Below, one piece after another: positions 1 to 11,776 of a DNA stretch of 46,796 nucleotides (its first letter is position 1; every line of letters begins with the position of its first letter). Origin of the DNA: Oceanicola granulosus HTCC2516 (GTDB lineage Bacteria; Pseudomonadota; Alphaproteobacteria; Rhodobacterales; Rhodobacteraceae); NCBI RefSeq assembly GCF_000153305.1, contig NZ_CH724109.1, positions 2,501 to 49,296 of the forward strand. Reading direction: 5' to 3'. The notes beneath the pieces were generated by a model. That model had not been told where the DNA came from. It made no database searches and saw only the letters and a program-made list of their open reading frames with translations. A program made the translations under genes and the position numbers.

Positions 1-113
1 TCAAGTACACTAACCCGTGCGATCGCGAGATCGCACAGAGCTCCACACGAACCAGGTGGAGCTCGGGAAAGTATGACTTCTGATCGGAAGAGGCCTTGCT
101 TCTTCTGGATCAG
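1..113 (+). other. rRNA internal transcribed spacer before 23S
   Basis: Spacer of an rRNA operon; the 16S and any spacer tRNAs lie outside the window. It contains two perfect hairpins: an 8-bp stem with a GCGA loop (17-24 with 29-36) and a 9-bp stem (38-46 with 56-64). The 3' part (94-113) is the left arm of the 23S processing stem. No tRNA is seen in this fragment. Confidence 0.8.

Positions 114-120
<7 letters not shown>
94..120 (+). other. 23S rRNA precursor stem, 5' arm
   Basis: These 27 nt are complementary to 2934-2960. The only interruptions are one T-T mismatch (104/2950) and one G-U pair (113/2941). Such long stems around 23S rRNA are the usual substrate of RNase III during maturation. 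The stem places the mature 5' end near 114 and the 3' end near 2940. Confidence 0.8.
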
Positions 121-2933
<2,813 letters not shown>

Positions 2934-2940
<7 letters not shown>

Positions 2941-2960
2941 TTGATCCAGTAGAAGCAAGG
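2934..2960 (+). other. 23S rRNA precursor stem, 3' arm
   Basis: Partner of 94-120 in the 23S processing stem. It includes the last bases of mature 23S and about 20 nt of trailer. A small local hairpin with a GAAA loop (GGTC 2959-2962, GACC 2967-2970) follows directly. Confidence 0.75.
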
Positions 2961-3022
2961 TCGAAAGACCGACTGGACCAGAAGTCACACACACAACACG
3001 ACCTGGACAATCCTGATGTTCG

Positions 3023-3056
3023 CACCCCCGCCCGAAAGGGCCGCGGGGTGTTCCTT
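3023..3056 (+). other. 23S-5S spacer hairpin overlapping the 5S precursor stem
   Basis: CACCCC (3023-3028) pairs with GGGGTG (3045-3050) around an inner CCC-GAAA-GGG hairpin. The same right arm is part of GGGTGTTCCTT (3046-3056), which is perfectly complementary to AAGGAACACCC downstream of 5S (3183-3193). The two structures share 3046-3050 and so cannot form together. Confidence 0.6.
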
Positions 3057-3060
3057 TCTC

Positions 3061-3178
3061 GGTTTGGTGGTCATAGCACGAGCAAAACACCTGGCTCCAT
3101 TCCGAACCCAGCCGTTAAGTGCCGTAGCGCTGATGGTACTGCGTCTTAAGACGTGGGAGAGTAAGTCACCGCCAAACC
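3061..3178 (+). rRNA. rrf: 5S ribosomal RNA
   Basis: Typical alphaproteobacterial 5S. The termini pair (GGTTTGG with CCAAACC), the CCGAACCCAGCCGTTAAG segment of the loop B/C region is intact, and the GCGTCTTAAGACGTGGGAGAG helix-loop is present. It lies about 120 nt after the 23S in the order 23S-5S-tRNA-fMet common in Rhodobacterales. An 11-bp perfect stem (3046-3056 with 3183-3193) encloses it and probably guides precursor processing. Confidence 0.95.
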
Positions 3179-3226
3179 TAGCAAGGAACACCCGATCTCT
3201 CGACGATGATCAAACAAAGAAATTGG

Positions 3227-3303
<77 letters not shown>

Positions 3304-3316
3304 AACACAAGCCGCA

Positions 3317-3345
3317 AAAACGCCGCCCAAAAAGGGCGGCGTTTT
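3317..3345. terminator. rRNA operon terminator (bidirectional)
   Basis: A perfect 12-bp stem (AAAACGCCGCCC 3317-3328, GGGCGGCGTTTT 3334-3345) with an AAAAA loop. It ends in TTTT on the plus strand and, read from the other side, also ends in TTTT. It lies between tRNA-fMet and the stop codon of the minus-strand regulator, so it can serve both units. Confidence 0.92.
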
Positions 3346-3357
3346 GCTGTGGGGGCC

Positions 3358-4302
3358 TCATGCCGCGAGCAGCGCCTCGGCGGTCGCTTCGTCCGTGATC
3401 AGCCCGTTCACCAGCCGGCCCAGCAGCGCCGCGCGGATGGCGGCGACCTTGGCGGGGCCGAGGGCGACGGCGATGACGCGCTGGCGCACCGGGTCGGGGA
3501 GCGGGGCGCTGGCGAGGCGGGCGGTGAAGGCGCTGTCGACCAGGCGGCCTCTGGCGTCGAAGATCCAGCCGATGATCTCGCCCGTCGCGCCCTTGGCGCT
3601 GACCTCCTGCCAATCGGCGTCGGTGAGGAAGCCGTCGGCGTAGACCGGGGCGGTGCGGTCGACGTGGCCGATGCCGACGAGCGCGACGTCCGCCTGCGCG
3701 CAGAGTTCGAGCGTGCTGCGGACCGCCTGCTGGCTGTGCATGTGCCGCAGGTCCTCGATGTCTTGCGCTAGGACCGGGAGCGGGAACGGGTAGTGCTGTG
3801 CGCCGACGCGGTCGGCCATGCGGATGGTGGCGTTGTAGGAGGTCGCCGAGCCGTCGGACATGATGTTGCCGAGCAGCGAGACCAGCTTGTGCTGCGGGCA
3901 GTCCATCCGCGGCATCTGCTCGACGCACGCCTTCAGCGCCCGCCCGGTGCCGAGCGCGATGACCTGCGGCGTCTCCCTCTTCAGCACCCGCTCGAGCTCG
4001 GCCGTGGCGGCGATGGCGACGCCGGTGAGCAGGTCGGGCGCGGCGGGATCGGAGGGGACGACGTCGCACTGGACCAGGGCGAATTGCTCCGTCAGGGCCC
4101 GGGCGAGGTCCATGCAGCGGCCGATCGGGTGGTCGATGCGCACCTTCACCAGCCGTTCCGACACCGCCAGCGACACCAGCCGCTGCGCGCGCTGGCGCGA
4201 GACGCCGAGCTTGCGGGCGATCTCGTCCTGCGTGTTGCCGGCGACGTAGTAGAGCCACCCGGCGCGGGCGGCGTCGTCGAGGCGCGTGTCGCCGGGGGTC
4301 AC
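3358..4302 (-). CDS. SorC/DeoR-family sugar-binding transcriptional regulator
   Basis: 314-aa protein. An N-terminal helix-turn-helix (about residues 15-45, with DEIARKLGVSRQRAQRLV) is followed by a sugar-phosphate-isomerase-like effector domain of the SorC type (ALGTGRALKACVEQMP, SLLGNIMSDGSATSYN, DVALVGIGHVD). Regulators of this family sense phosphorylated sugars or polyols and usually control a nearby catabolic or transport operon. The start is a GTG whose bases overlap the stop of the upstream HAD gene as GTGA (4302-4299), so the two genes are probably translationally coupled. No sugar transporter or polyol dehydrogenase lies next to it here, so the target is not evident. Family assignment is firm; the effector is unknown. 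Confidence 0.9.
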   Translation of the reverse strand: MTPGDTRLDDAARAGWLYYVAGNTQDEIARKLGVSRQRAQRLVSLAVSERLVKVRIDHPIGRCMDLARALTEQFALVQCDVVPSDPAAPDLLTGVAIAATAELERVLKRETPQVIALGTGRALKACVEQMPRMDCPQHKLVSLLGNIMSDGSATSYNATIRMADRVGAQHYPFPLPVLAQDIEDLRHMHSQQAVRSTLELCAQADVALVGIGHVDRTAPVYADGFLTDADWQEVSAKGATGEIIGWIFDARGRLVDSAFTARLASAPLPDPVRQRVIAVALGPAKVAAIRAALLGRLVNGLITDEATAEALLAA

Positions 4303-4991
4303 GCGGCCGATCCCCTGGCGGCGCGCAGCAGGGCCGGCGGGAAGTCGGCCCAGCTGTCGAGGGCGATCACGCCGGGCGGCAGGTCCATGTCGCCGCCGGC
4401 CGAATGGCTGCCGCCGCCATAGAGCATCGTGACCATGCCCGCGGCCCGCGCGGCGGCGAGGCCCGGGCGGCTGTCTTCGATGACGAGCGACCGCTCCGGC
4501 GCGGCGCCCATCTTGGCGGCGGCGAAGAGGAACAGGTCGGGCGCCGGCTTGCCGCGCGCGACCTGGCTGGCGGTGAAGACGCGGGGGCCGAAGTGACGGG
4601 CGAGGCCGGTGATCTCGAGCGAGCGCGCGACCCGGGGCGGGCTCGAGCTGGTGGCGACGCAGGCCGGGCGATCGAGCGCCGTCAGCACCGCCTCGATCCC
4701 GCGTGTCGTGCGCAGGTCCGTCTCGAAGCGCTCGAGCAGCGTCTCCCGGTAGCTCGCCTCGAAGCCTTGGGGCAGCGCCCGCCCGTAATCGGCGCGGATG
4801 GTGGCGGCGACGGTGGGGAAGCTGCGGCCGAGGAAGTGGCGGCGCACGTAATCCATGTCGAAGTCGATGCCGAGGGCGGCCGCGGCCTCGATCAGCACCG
4901 TGGCGCTGAGGACCTCGCTGTCGATGAGCACGCCGTCGCAATCGAAGATCACGAGGTCGATGGCCTCGGGGCCGATGTCTGCCAGCTGCAC
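4299..4991 (-). CDS. HAD-IA family phosphatase
   Basis: 230-aa haloacid dehalogenase-like hydrolase. Motif I is [11 protein letters not shown] with D17 and D19 as nucleophile and acid. A helical cap of about 70 residues follows, then motif II around VATSSSPP, motif III in RGKPAPDLF, and motif [13 protein letters not shown]. Such enzymes remove phosphate from small metabolites, often sugar phosphates, in the cytoplasm. The gene is first of a two-gene unit with the SorC-type regulator, which suggests a sugar- or polyol-phosphate substrate, but this is inference. A good Shine-Dalgarno (AAGGAGG) lies just upstream of the ATG. Confidence 0.9.
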   Translation of the reverse strand: MQLADIGPEAIDLVIFDCDGVLIDSEVLSATVLIEAAAALGIDFDMDYVRRHFLGRSFPTVAATIRADYGRALPQGFEASYRETLLERFETDLRTTRGIEAVLTALDRPACVATSSSPPRVARSLEITGLARHFGPRVFTASQVARGKPAPDLFLFAAAKMGAAPERSLVIEDSRPGLAAARAAGMVTMLYGGGSHSAGGDMDLPPGVIALDSWADFPPALLRAARGSAA

Positions 4992-5082
4992 GGCCTGCCT
5001 CCTTTTTGCCGCCTATCAGGCACGGGCGCGCGCGGAGGCGTCAAGCCATTCCGCCGCACAGGCGCTACGCGGCGCGAAAGCG

Positions 5083-5111
5083 TTGGACATCGGCCGCGCC
5101 TGCCGTAGGTT
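5083..5111 (+). promoter_or_regulatory. Candidate sigma-70 promoter for the ABC exporter
   Basis: TTGGAC (5083-5088), a 17-bp spacer and TAGGTT (5106-5111). The predicted transcript would begin about 20 nt before the Shine-Dalgarno AAGGAGGG (5124-5131) of the ATPase gene. Recognised by eye only. Confidence 0.45.
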
Positions 5112-5137
5112 TGCGCTCCATCAAGGAGGGGGCGGGC

Positions 5138-6087
<950 letters not shown>

Positions 6088-6091
<4 letters not shown>

Positions 6092-6849
6092 ACCACAACG
6101 CCATCGTCGCCATCTACCAGTACGAGATGGCCCGCTTCTTCCGGACCCTGCTGCAGAGCTTCATCTCGCCGGTGGTCTCCACCTCGCTCTACTTCGTCGT
6201 TTTCGGCGCGGCCATCGGCAGCCGCATCGAGGAGGTCGAGGGGGTGAGCTACGGGGCGTTCATCGTGCCCGGGCTGATCATGCTGTCGGTGATGCAGCAG
6301 GCGACGTCGAACGCCAGCTTCGGGATCTACTTCCCGAAGTTCATCGGCACCATCTACGAGCATCTGTCCGCGCCCATCGACTTCCTCGAGATCACCATCG
6401 GCTATGTCGGCGCGGCGGCGACGAAGGCGCTGTTCATCGGGGTGGTGATCCTGATCACGGCCGGCTTCTTCGTGGACCTGCAGATCCAGAACTGGCCGGC
6501 GATGATCGCCTTCCTGATCCTGACCTGCATCTCGTTCTCGCTGCTCGGCTTCATCATCGGCATCTGGGCGAAGAACTTCGAGCAATTGCAGCTGATCCCG
6601 CTGCTCGTCATCACGCCGCTCGTGTTCCTCGGGGGCTCGTTCTACTCGATCTCGATGCTGCCCCCGGCGTGGCAGACGGTCGCCTACTTCAACCCGGTGG
6701 TCTACCTCGTCTCGGGCTTCCGCTGGTCGTTCTTCGGCATGTCGGACGTGCCGGTCCTGATCAGCCTCGGGGCCATCGCCGGCTTCACCGCGCTCGGGCT
6801 TGCGGTGGTGGCCTGGATCTTCCGCACCGGCTGGCGGCTGCGGCAATAG
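6088..6849 (+). CDS. ABC-2 type transporter permease
   Basis: 253-aa inner-membrane protein with about six hydrophobic segments. A short cytoplasmic N-terminus carries the amphipathic stretch typical of ABC-2 permeases, and the family's conserved [17 protein letters not shown] segment precedes the last pair of helices. It forms the export channel with the preceding ATPase and is coupled to it by a 4-nt overlap. It resembles YadH-like permeases. No substrate-binding protein is nearby, as expected for an exporter. The function beyond export is unknown. Confidence 0.92.
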
Positions 6850-6904
6850 CGCGGGTGACGCCGGGGCAGGGCGGCAACAGCGCGTGTATCGACCGGCGGC
6901 CACC

Positions 6905-6933
6905 TTGTCCGGCCTGCGGGCGGCGCATATGTC
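6905..6933 (+). promoter_or_regulatory. Candidate promoter of the S49 peptidase gene
   Basis: TTGTCC (6905-6910), a 17-bp spacer and TATGTC (6928-6933). A start site 7-8 nt after the -10 box would fall on or next to the ATG at 6941, giving a leaderless or nearly leaderless mRNA. No strong Shine-Dalgarno is present. Confidence 0.4.
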
Positions 6934-6940
6934 AGGCCGC

Positions 6941-7732
6941 ATGAGCCGCCGTCTGCCCTTCCTGCCCGATATACCCAAGGTTTGCGTCGTCCAGCTCCAG
7001 GGCCCGATCGGCATCGGCCCCCGCGGACTGTCCGACGCGACCGTCGCGCCGCTGCTGGAGAAGGCGTTTCGCGCCAAGCCCGACGCGGTGGCGCTGCAGA
7101 TCAGCTCGCCCGGCGGCTCGCCGGTGCAATCCTCGCTGATCGGCGGGCGCATCCGCAGGCTGGCCGACGAGCGCAAGGTGCCGGTCGTCGCCTTCGTCGA
7201 GGACGTCGCGGCCTCGGGCGGCTACTGGCTCGCCGCGGCGGCCGACGAGATCTACGCCGACGCCTCCTCGGTCGTCGGCTCCATCGGGGTCATCTCGGCG
7301 GGCTTCGGTGCGCAGGAGTTCATCGCGCGCCACGGCATCGAACGGCGCATCCACACGTCGGGGCGTTCGAAGAGCTTCCTCGACCCGTTCCGTCCGGAGA
7401 AGCCCGAGGACGTCGAGCGGCTCGAGCGGCTGCTCGAGGAGATCCACGAGCACTTCGTCGCCCACGTCACCAGCCGGCGCGGCGCGAAGCTGGCCGAGGG
7501 GGCGGACCTGTTCACCGGCGAGTTCTGGACCGGCGCGCGGGCGAAGGAGCTGGGGCTGGTCGACGGGATCGGCCACCTCGTCCCCGAGATGAAGCGCCGG
7601 TTCGGGCCGAAGACGAAGTTCCGCAAGTTCGGCCAGAAGCGCTCGCTGTTCCAGCGGCTCGGGGCGCATGCGGTGTCCGGCGTCTTCGCCGAGCTCGACG
7701 AGCGCGCCGCCTACGCAAGGTTCGGGCTCTGA
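6941..7732 (+). CDS. S49 family serine peptidase (SppA/SohB-like)
   Basis: 263-aa peptidase of the signal-peptide-peptidase-A group. ISSPGGSPVQS (55-65) forms the oxyanion region. The nucleophile is S92 in VAASGGYWLA, and K144 in the SGRSKSFLDPF segment fits the general-base lysine of the Ser-Lys dyad. No N-terminal transmembrane segment is visible, so this is a short single-domain form, probably cytoplasmic or peripheral. The start could be ATG 6941 or ATG 6929, four codons upstream; 6941 is preferred because a predicted promoter ends just before it. The next gene begins 2 nt after the stop, so the two are likely co-transcribed. Family members degrade cleaved signal peptides or short membrane peptides. 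Confidence 0.88.
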   Translation: MSRRLPFLPDIPKVCVVQLQGPIGIGPRGLSDATVAPLLEKAFRAKPDAVALQISSPGGSPVQSSLIGGRIRRLADERKVPVVAFVEDVAASGGYWLAAAADEIYADASSVVGSIGVISAGFGAQEFIARHGIERRIHTSGRSKSFLDPFRPEKPEDVERLERLLEEIHEHFVAHVTSRRGAKLAEGADLFTGEFWTGARAKELGLVDGIGHLVPEMKRRFGPKTKFRKFGQKRSLFQRLGAHAVSGVFAELDERAAYARFGL

Positions 7733-7733
7733 C

Positions 7734-7901
7734 GTGATCGTCAAGGTCGTCCTTCTCTTCCTCATCGGCATGGCCGTGCTGGCGATGTTCGGCCGGCTGC
7801 GCTTCCCGGGCCAGAAACGACTGCAAAGCGCGAAATGTCCGTCTTGCGGGCGCTTCCGCATCGGCAAGGGGCCGTGCCCTTGCAAGAAGGAGCTTTCATG
7901 A
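7734..7901 (+). CDS. Small membrane protein with C-terminal zinc ribbon
   Basis: 55-aa protein with a GTG start 2 nt after the upstream stop. Residues 2-20 form one hydrophobic helix. A short basic linker follows, then a four-cysteine knuckle C35-P-S-C38 ... C48-P-C50. The spacing of the last pair (CxC) is tight but resembles mini zinc ribbons. The stop overlaps the ATG of the CaCA antiporter as ATGA (7898-7901), so translation of both is probably linked. I do not recognise a characterised family. A membrane-anchored metal-binding or accessory subunit is an inference from layout alone. Confidence 0.75.
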   Translation: MIVKVVLLFLIGMAVLAMFGRLRFPGQKRLQSAKCPSCGRFRIGKGPCPCKKELS

Positions 7902-8836
7902 TCTGGGACTGGCTCTATGTCGCCGTCGGGCTGGTGATCCTGCTGCTCGCGGGGGACGCGCTGGTGAAGGGCGCGGTCAACCTCGCGCTGCGCATCGGGA
8001 TCCCCGCGCTGATCGTGTCGCTCACCATCGTCGCCTTCGGCACCTCCGCGCCGGAGCTGCTGATCGCGATCGGCGCGATCCTCGACGGGTATCCCGGCCT
8101 CGCGCTCGGAAACGTGGTGGGCTCCAACACCGCCAACATCCTGCTCGTCGTCGGCGTGCCCGCCATCATCGCGACGATGCACACGTCGCAATGCGACAGC
8201 CGCCACAGCTTCATCCAGATGATCTGCGCGACGGCCCTGTTCATCGTGCTGTGCTTCTTCCAGCCGATCACGTGGATCCACGGGCTGATCCTGCTGGCCG
8301 CCCTGGCCGCGATGCTGACCCATGCCGGCGTCACCGCCAAGCGGCACCGGGACGCGCAGGACGACGAGATCGAGGGCGTGGAGCCGGGCATCGGCTGGCC
8401 GAAGATCCTGTTCTACCTCGCGCTCGGCCTGATCGGCCTGCCGCTCGGGGCCGACCTGCTGGTCGAGGGATCGGTCAACATCGCCCGCACCTTCGGTGTT
8501 TCGGAAACCGTGATCGGCCTCACCCTCGTCGCCATCGGCACGTCGCTGCCCGAGCTCGCCACCACCGTCATGGCCGCGATCCGGCGGCAGGCCGACGTGG
8601 CGCTCGGCAACGTCATCGGCTCCAACATGTTCAACCTGCTCGGCATCACCGGCATCGCCGCGCTCGTCGGGCCGATCCCGGTCGAGCCGCGCTTCCTGCA
8701 GGTCGACCTGTGGATCATGCTGGCGGCCTCGCTTCTGCTCATCCCGTTCGTCTTCCTGCGGGCCGACGTGACGCGGCTCTGGGGCATCGGCCTCACCGGG
8801 CTCTATGCCGCCTACCTCGTGGTGATCCTGGCATGA
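7898..8836 (+). CDS. Calcium/sodium antiporter, CaCA family (YrbG-like)
   Basis: 312-aa inner-membrane antiporter with about ten membrane segments in two inverted halves. Each half has the ion-binding alpha repeat: GTSAPELLIA with GNVVGSNTANI (48 onward), and GTSLPELATT with GNVIGSNMFNL (214 onward). The two glutamates in the SAPE and SLPE motifs coordinate the cation in this family. Length and order match bacterial YrbG proteins. It is coupled at both ends by ATGA overlaps, to the small zinc-ribbon protein upstream and the reductase downstream. The transported ion (calcium, sodium or another) cannot be fixed by sequence. Confidence 0.93.
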   Translation: MIWDWLYVAVGLVILLLAGDALVKGAVNLALRIGIPALIVSLTIVAFGTSAPELLIAIGAILDGYPGLALGNVVGSNTANILLVVGVPAIIATMHTSQCDSRHSFIQMICATALFIVLCFFQPITWIHGLILLAALAAMLTHAGVTAKRHRDAQDDEIEGVEPGIGWPKILFYLALGLIGLPLGADLLVEGSVNIARTFGVSETVIGLTLVAIGTSLPELATTVMAAIRRQADVALGNVIGSNMFNLLGITGIAALVGPIPVEPRFLQVDLWIMLAASLLLIPFVFLRADVTRLWGIGLTGLYAAYLVVILA

Positions 8837-9615
8837 CGCGCGCGCTCGTCACCGGGGCCGGCAAGCGGCTCGGCCGGGCGATGGCGCTCTACCTCGCCGG
8901 GCGCGGCTTCGACGTGGCCGTGCATTATGCCAGCAGCGCCGAGGCCGCCGAGGACACCGCCGCCGAGATCCGCGCCCTCGGCCGGAGCGCGATCACGCTG
9001 CAGGCCGACCTGACGCGCGAGGCGGAGATGCAGGGGCTCGTGCCCGCCGCCGCGGAGGGGCTGGGCGGGGAGCTGACCTGCCTCGTCAACTCCGCCTCCG
9101 TCTTCGAGTACGACACGCTCTACTCCGCCACCCGCGAGAGCTGGGACAGGCACCTCGAGAGCAACCTGCGCGCGCCCTTCGTGCTGATCCAGGCGATGGC
9201 CGCGCAGGCCCCCGCGCCGGTGAACGACGCGCAGGGCGAGCCCGTCTCGCAGGCGCTCGTGGTCAACATGCTCGACGCCAAGGTGCGCAAGCTGACGCCC
9301 GGCCACATGAGCTACACGCTCGCCAAGACCGCCCTCTGGACCCTGACCCAGACGGCCGCGATGACGCTGGGCCCGAAGATGCGCGTCAACGCCATCGGCC
9401 CCGGCCCGACCCTGATCGGGGCCAACCAGCCCGAGGAGCACTTCGCCCGGATGCGCGAAGCCTGCATCCTCGGGCGCGGCTCCAATCCCGCCGACATCAC
9501 CGCCGCCCTCGGCTACTTCCTCGACGCACCGGCCGTCACGGGGCAGCTGCTCTGCGTGGATGGCGGCCAGCACCTGATCTGGCAGACCCCCGACGAGCGA
9601 CGCCACCGGATATGA
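8833..9615 (+). CDS. SDR oxidoreductase, pteridine reductase (PTR1/FolM)-like
   Basis: 260-aa short-chain dehydrogenase. The nucleotide-binding motif is TGAGKRLGRA (7-16) instead of the classical TGxxxGIG. The active site has D148 in VNMLDAK where most SDRs have serine, with Y161 and K165 in the YTLAK motif. This Arg-containing TGxxxR loop and Asp-Tyr-Lys triad are hallmarks of pteridine reductase 1 and bacterial FolM (dihydromonapterin reductase), which use NADPH. A reduced pterin is therefore the likely substrate, by homology. The ATG overlaps the antiporter stop as ATGA. It is the last gene of the 6941-9615 unit. Confidence 0.88.
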   Translation: MTRALVTGAGKRLGRAMALYLAGRGFDVAVHYASSAEAAEDTAAEIRALGRSAITLQADLTREAEMQGLVPAAAEGLGGELTCLVNSASVFEYDTLYSATRESWDRHLESNLRAPFVLIQAMAAQAPAPVNDAQGEPVSQALVVNMLDAKVRKLTPGHMSYTLAKTALWTLTQTAAMTLGPKMRVNAIGPGPTLIGANQPEEHFARMREACILGRGSNPADITAALGYFLDAPAVTGQLLCVDGGQHLIWQTPDERRHRI

Positions 9616-9893
9616 CGCTGCGGCGACTTGTGCACCGGGTGCCGCGTGGCTTCACGAAAACGTAACACTGGCAATGGCTTGACCGATCAACCCAAAAATT
9701 GTCGCGCAGAAACAGATACTTATAGCTGCGCCTAAAAAATAGGCAGACCGATCCGGACACGGAAATCATTGGGAAAATCCAGCCGGCCCAAGGTTCGCCA
9801 ACAGACTTATCCCCAGTTTCGGTGGAAACCTTAACACTTGCCCCGCCCCCCGCCACATTGCAGTGGTCCTGAAGAATCGACGCGACCCCGCCC
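9616..9893. other. AT-richer spacer before uvrC
   Basis: 278 bp without a supported gene and visibly less GC-rich than the surroundings. It holds a promoter-like pair (9699-9726), the dyad TTGACCGATCAA (9679-9690) and TTATCCCCA (9807-9815), one base from the DnaA-box consensus. A minus-strand reading frame across it looks random and was not accepted. Confidence 0.6.
9699..9726 (+). promoter_or_regulatory. Candidate promoter upstream of uvrC
   Basis: TTGTCG (9699-9704), a 16-bp spacer and TATAGC (9721-9726), inside the AT-richer spacer. It would give a leader of about 160 nt. No other good pair is closer to the gene. Confidence 0.35.
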
Positions 9894-11747
9894 ATGTCCG
9901 CCAAAACCGGTTACGCCTGCATCCGCGCCTACCTGAAGACGCTCGACTCCTCGCCGGGCGTCTACCGGATGCTCGACGACCAGTCCCGCGTCCTCTACGT
10001 CGGCAAGGCGCGCAACCTGAAGGCGCGGGTGTCGAACTATTCCCGCCCCTCGCCGCAGCACTCGGCCCGGATCGCCCGGATGATCCGCGAGACCGCGTCG
10101 ATGATGTTCCTCACGACGCGCACCGAGACCGAGGCGCTGCTGCTCGAGCAGAACCTGATCAAGCAGCTGAAGCCGAAGTTCAACGTGCTGCTGCGCGACG
10201 ACAAGTCGTTCCCCAACATCCTCGTCAGCCGCGAGCACGACTTCCCGCAGATCAAGAAGCACCGGGGCGCGAAGAAGGAGAAGGGGAGCTATTACGGCCC
10301 CTTCGCCAGCGCCGGCGCGGTCAACCGGACGCTGAACCAGCTGCAGAAGGTCTTCCTGCTGCGCAACTGCTCCGATTCCACCTTCGAGACCCGCACCCGC
10401 CCCTGCCTGCTCTACCAGATCAAGCGCTGCTCGGCCCCCTGCGTCGGCTACATCGACAAGGCCGGCTACGAGGCGCTGGTCGGCGACGCGCAGCGGTTCC
10501 TGTCGGGCAAGACGACGTCGGTGCAGAACCAGCTCGCCCAGCAGATGCAGGAGGCATCCGAGGCGATGGAGTTCGAGCGCGCCGCCGCCCTGCGCGACCG
10601 CATCCGTGCGCTCACGCAGGTGCAGTCCAGCCAGGGGATCAACCCGCAGACCACGTCCGAGGCCGACGTGATCGCGCTCCACGTCGACGGCGGGCAGGCC
10701 TGCGTTCAGGTTTTCTTCATCCGTTCGAACCAGAATTGGGGGAATCACGACTACTATCCCCGGATCTCGGGAGAGGAGGATCCCGCGGAGATCATCGAGG
10801 CCTTCGTCGGCCAGTTCTACGCCAACCGCGAGCCGCCCCGGCTGCTGCTGCTGAGCCACGGGCTCGACGAGCCCGACCTCATGGCGCAGGCGCTGTGCGA
10901 GCAGCGCGGCGGCAAGGTCGAGATCAGCGTCCCGCAGCGGGGCGAGAAGGCGGAGCTCGTGGGCTCGGCGCTGCGCAATGCCCGCGAGAGCCTCGGGCGC
11001 AAGATGAGCGAGACGGCGACCCAGGGCCGCCTGCTCAAGGGGCTGGCCGACGCTTTCGAACTGCCCGCCGTGCCGCAGCGGATCGAGGTCTACGACAACA
11101 GCCACATCCAGGGCGCCTACGCCGTGGGCGCGATGATCGTGGCGGGGCCGGAGGGGCTGGAGAAGAACCAGTACCGCAAGTTCAACATCCGCGGCGACGA
11201 ACTCACGCCGGGCGACGATTTCGGCATGATGAAGGAGGTGCTCACCCGCCGCTTCAAGCGGCTGCTCAAGGAAGACCCGGACCGCCAGTCCGGCACCTGG
11301 CCCGACCTGCTGCTGATCGACGGCGGCGCCGGACAGGTCAGCGCGGTGCACGCGATCATGGCCGAGCTCGGCGTCGAGGACATACCCATGATCGGCGTCG
11401 CCAAGGGCGTCGACCGCGATCTGGGCAAGGAGGAATTTCACCGGACCGGGCGCACCGTGAAGGCGCTGCGCCACAACGACCCGGTGCTCTACTTCGTCCA
11501 GCGCCTGCGCGACGAGGCCCACCGCTTCGCCATCGGCACCCACCGCGCCAAGCGCGCCAAGGCGGTGAGCGCCAATCCGCTCGACGACATCGCCGGCGTC
11601 GGCGCCACCCGCAAGCGGGCGCTGCTGGCGCATTTCGGCTCGGCCAAGGCCGTCGGCCGCGCCGCGCTCGCCGATCTCAAGGCCGTCGACGGCATCTCCG
11701 AGACGCTGGCGGAGAAGATCTACGCCCACTTCCACGAGGGCGGCTGA
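9894..11747 (+). CDS. uvrC: Excinuclease ABC subunit C
   Basis: 617-aa UvrC, full length for the family. The N-terminal GIY-YIG endonuclease domain ([11 protein letters not shown], then [14 protein letters not shown]) makes the 3' incision. A cysteine-rich segment ([10 protein letters not shown]) precedes the UVR motif (about 220-240, [14 protein letters not shown]) that binds UvrB. The RNase H-like domain ([30 protein letters not shown]) makes the 5' incision. Two helix-hairpin-helix motifs end the protein ([30 protein letters not shown]). It acts in cytoplasmic nucleotide excision repair with UvrA and UvrB, which are not in this window. pgsA follows 29 nt downstream, a common order in Rhodobacterales. 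Confidence 0.98.
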   Translation: MSAKTGYACIRAYLKTLDSSPGVYRMLDDQSRVLYVGKARNLKARVSNYSRPSPQHSARIARMIRETASMMFLTTRTETEALLLEQNLIKQLKPKFNVLLRDDKSFPNILVSREHDFPQIKKHRGAKKEKGSYYGPFASAGAVNRTLNQLQKVFLLRNCSDSTFETRTRPCLLYQIKRCSAPCVGYIDKAGYEALVGDAQRFLSGKTTSVQNQLAQQMQEASEAMEFERAAALRDRIRALTQVQSSQGINPQTTSEADVIALHVDGGQACVQVFFIRSNQNWGNHDYYPRISGEEDPAEIIEAFVGQFYANREPPRLLLLSHGLDEPDLMAQALCEQRGGKVEISVPQRGEKAELVGSALRNARESLGRKMSETATQGRLLKGLADAFELPAVPQRIEVYDNSHIQGAYAVGAMIVAGPEGLEKNQYRKFNIRGDELTPGDDFGMMKEVLTRRFKRLLKEDPDRQSGTWPDLLLIDGGAGQVSAVHAIMAELGVEDIPMIGVAKGVDRDLGKEEFHRTGRTVKALRHNDPVLYFVQRLRDEAHRFAIGTHRAKRAKAVSANPLDDIAGVGATRKRALLAHFGSAKAVGRAALADLKAVDGISETLAEKIYAHFHEGG

Positions 11748-11776
11748 CCCTTCCCGCAGGGGCACAAGTGGACTAG

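Noticed and set aside
9616-9893. Possible replication origin before uvrC
   Set aside because: Only one DnaA-box-like site, no cluster and no origin-linked genes nearby.
9536-9904. 122-codon minus-strand frame across the spacer before uvrC
   Set aside because: Mixed composition, no Shine-Dalgarno or domain, and it runs into the end of the reductase gene.
9831-11765. 644-codon minus-strand frame opposite uvrC
   Set aside because: Antisense shadow; uvrC on the plus strand has all family motifs.
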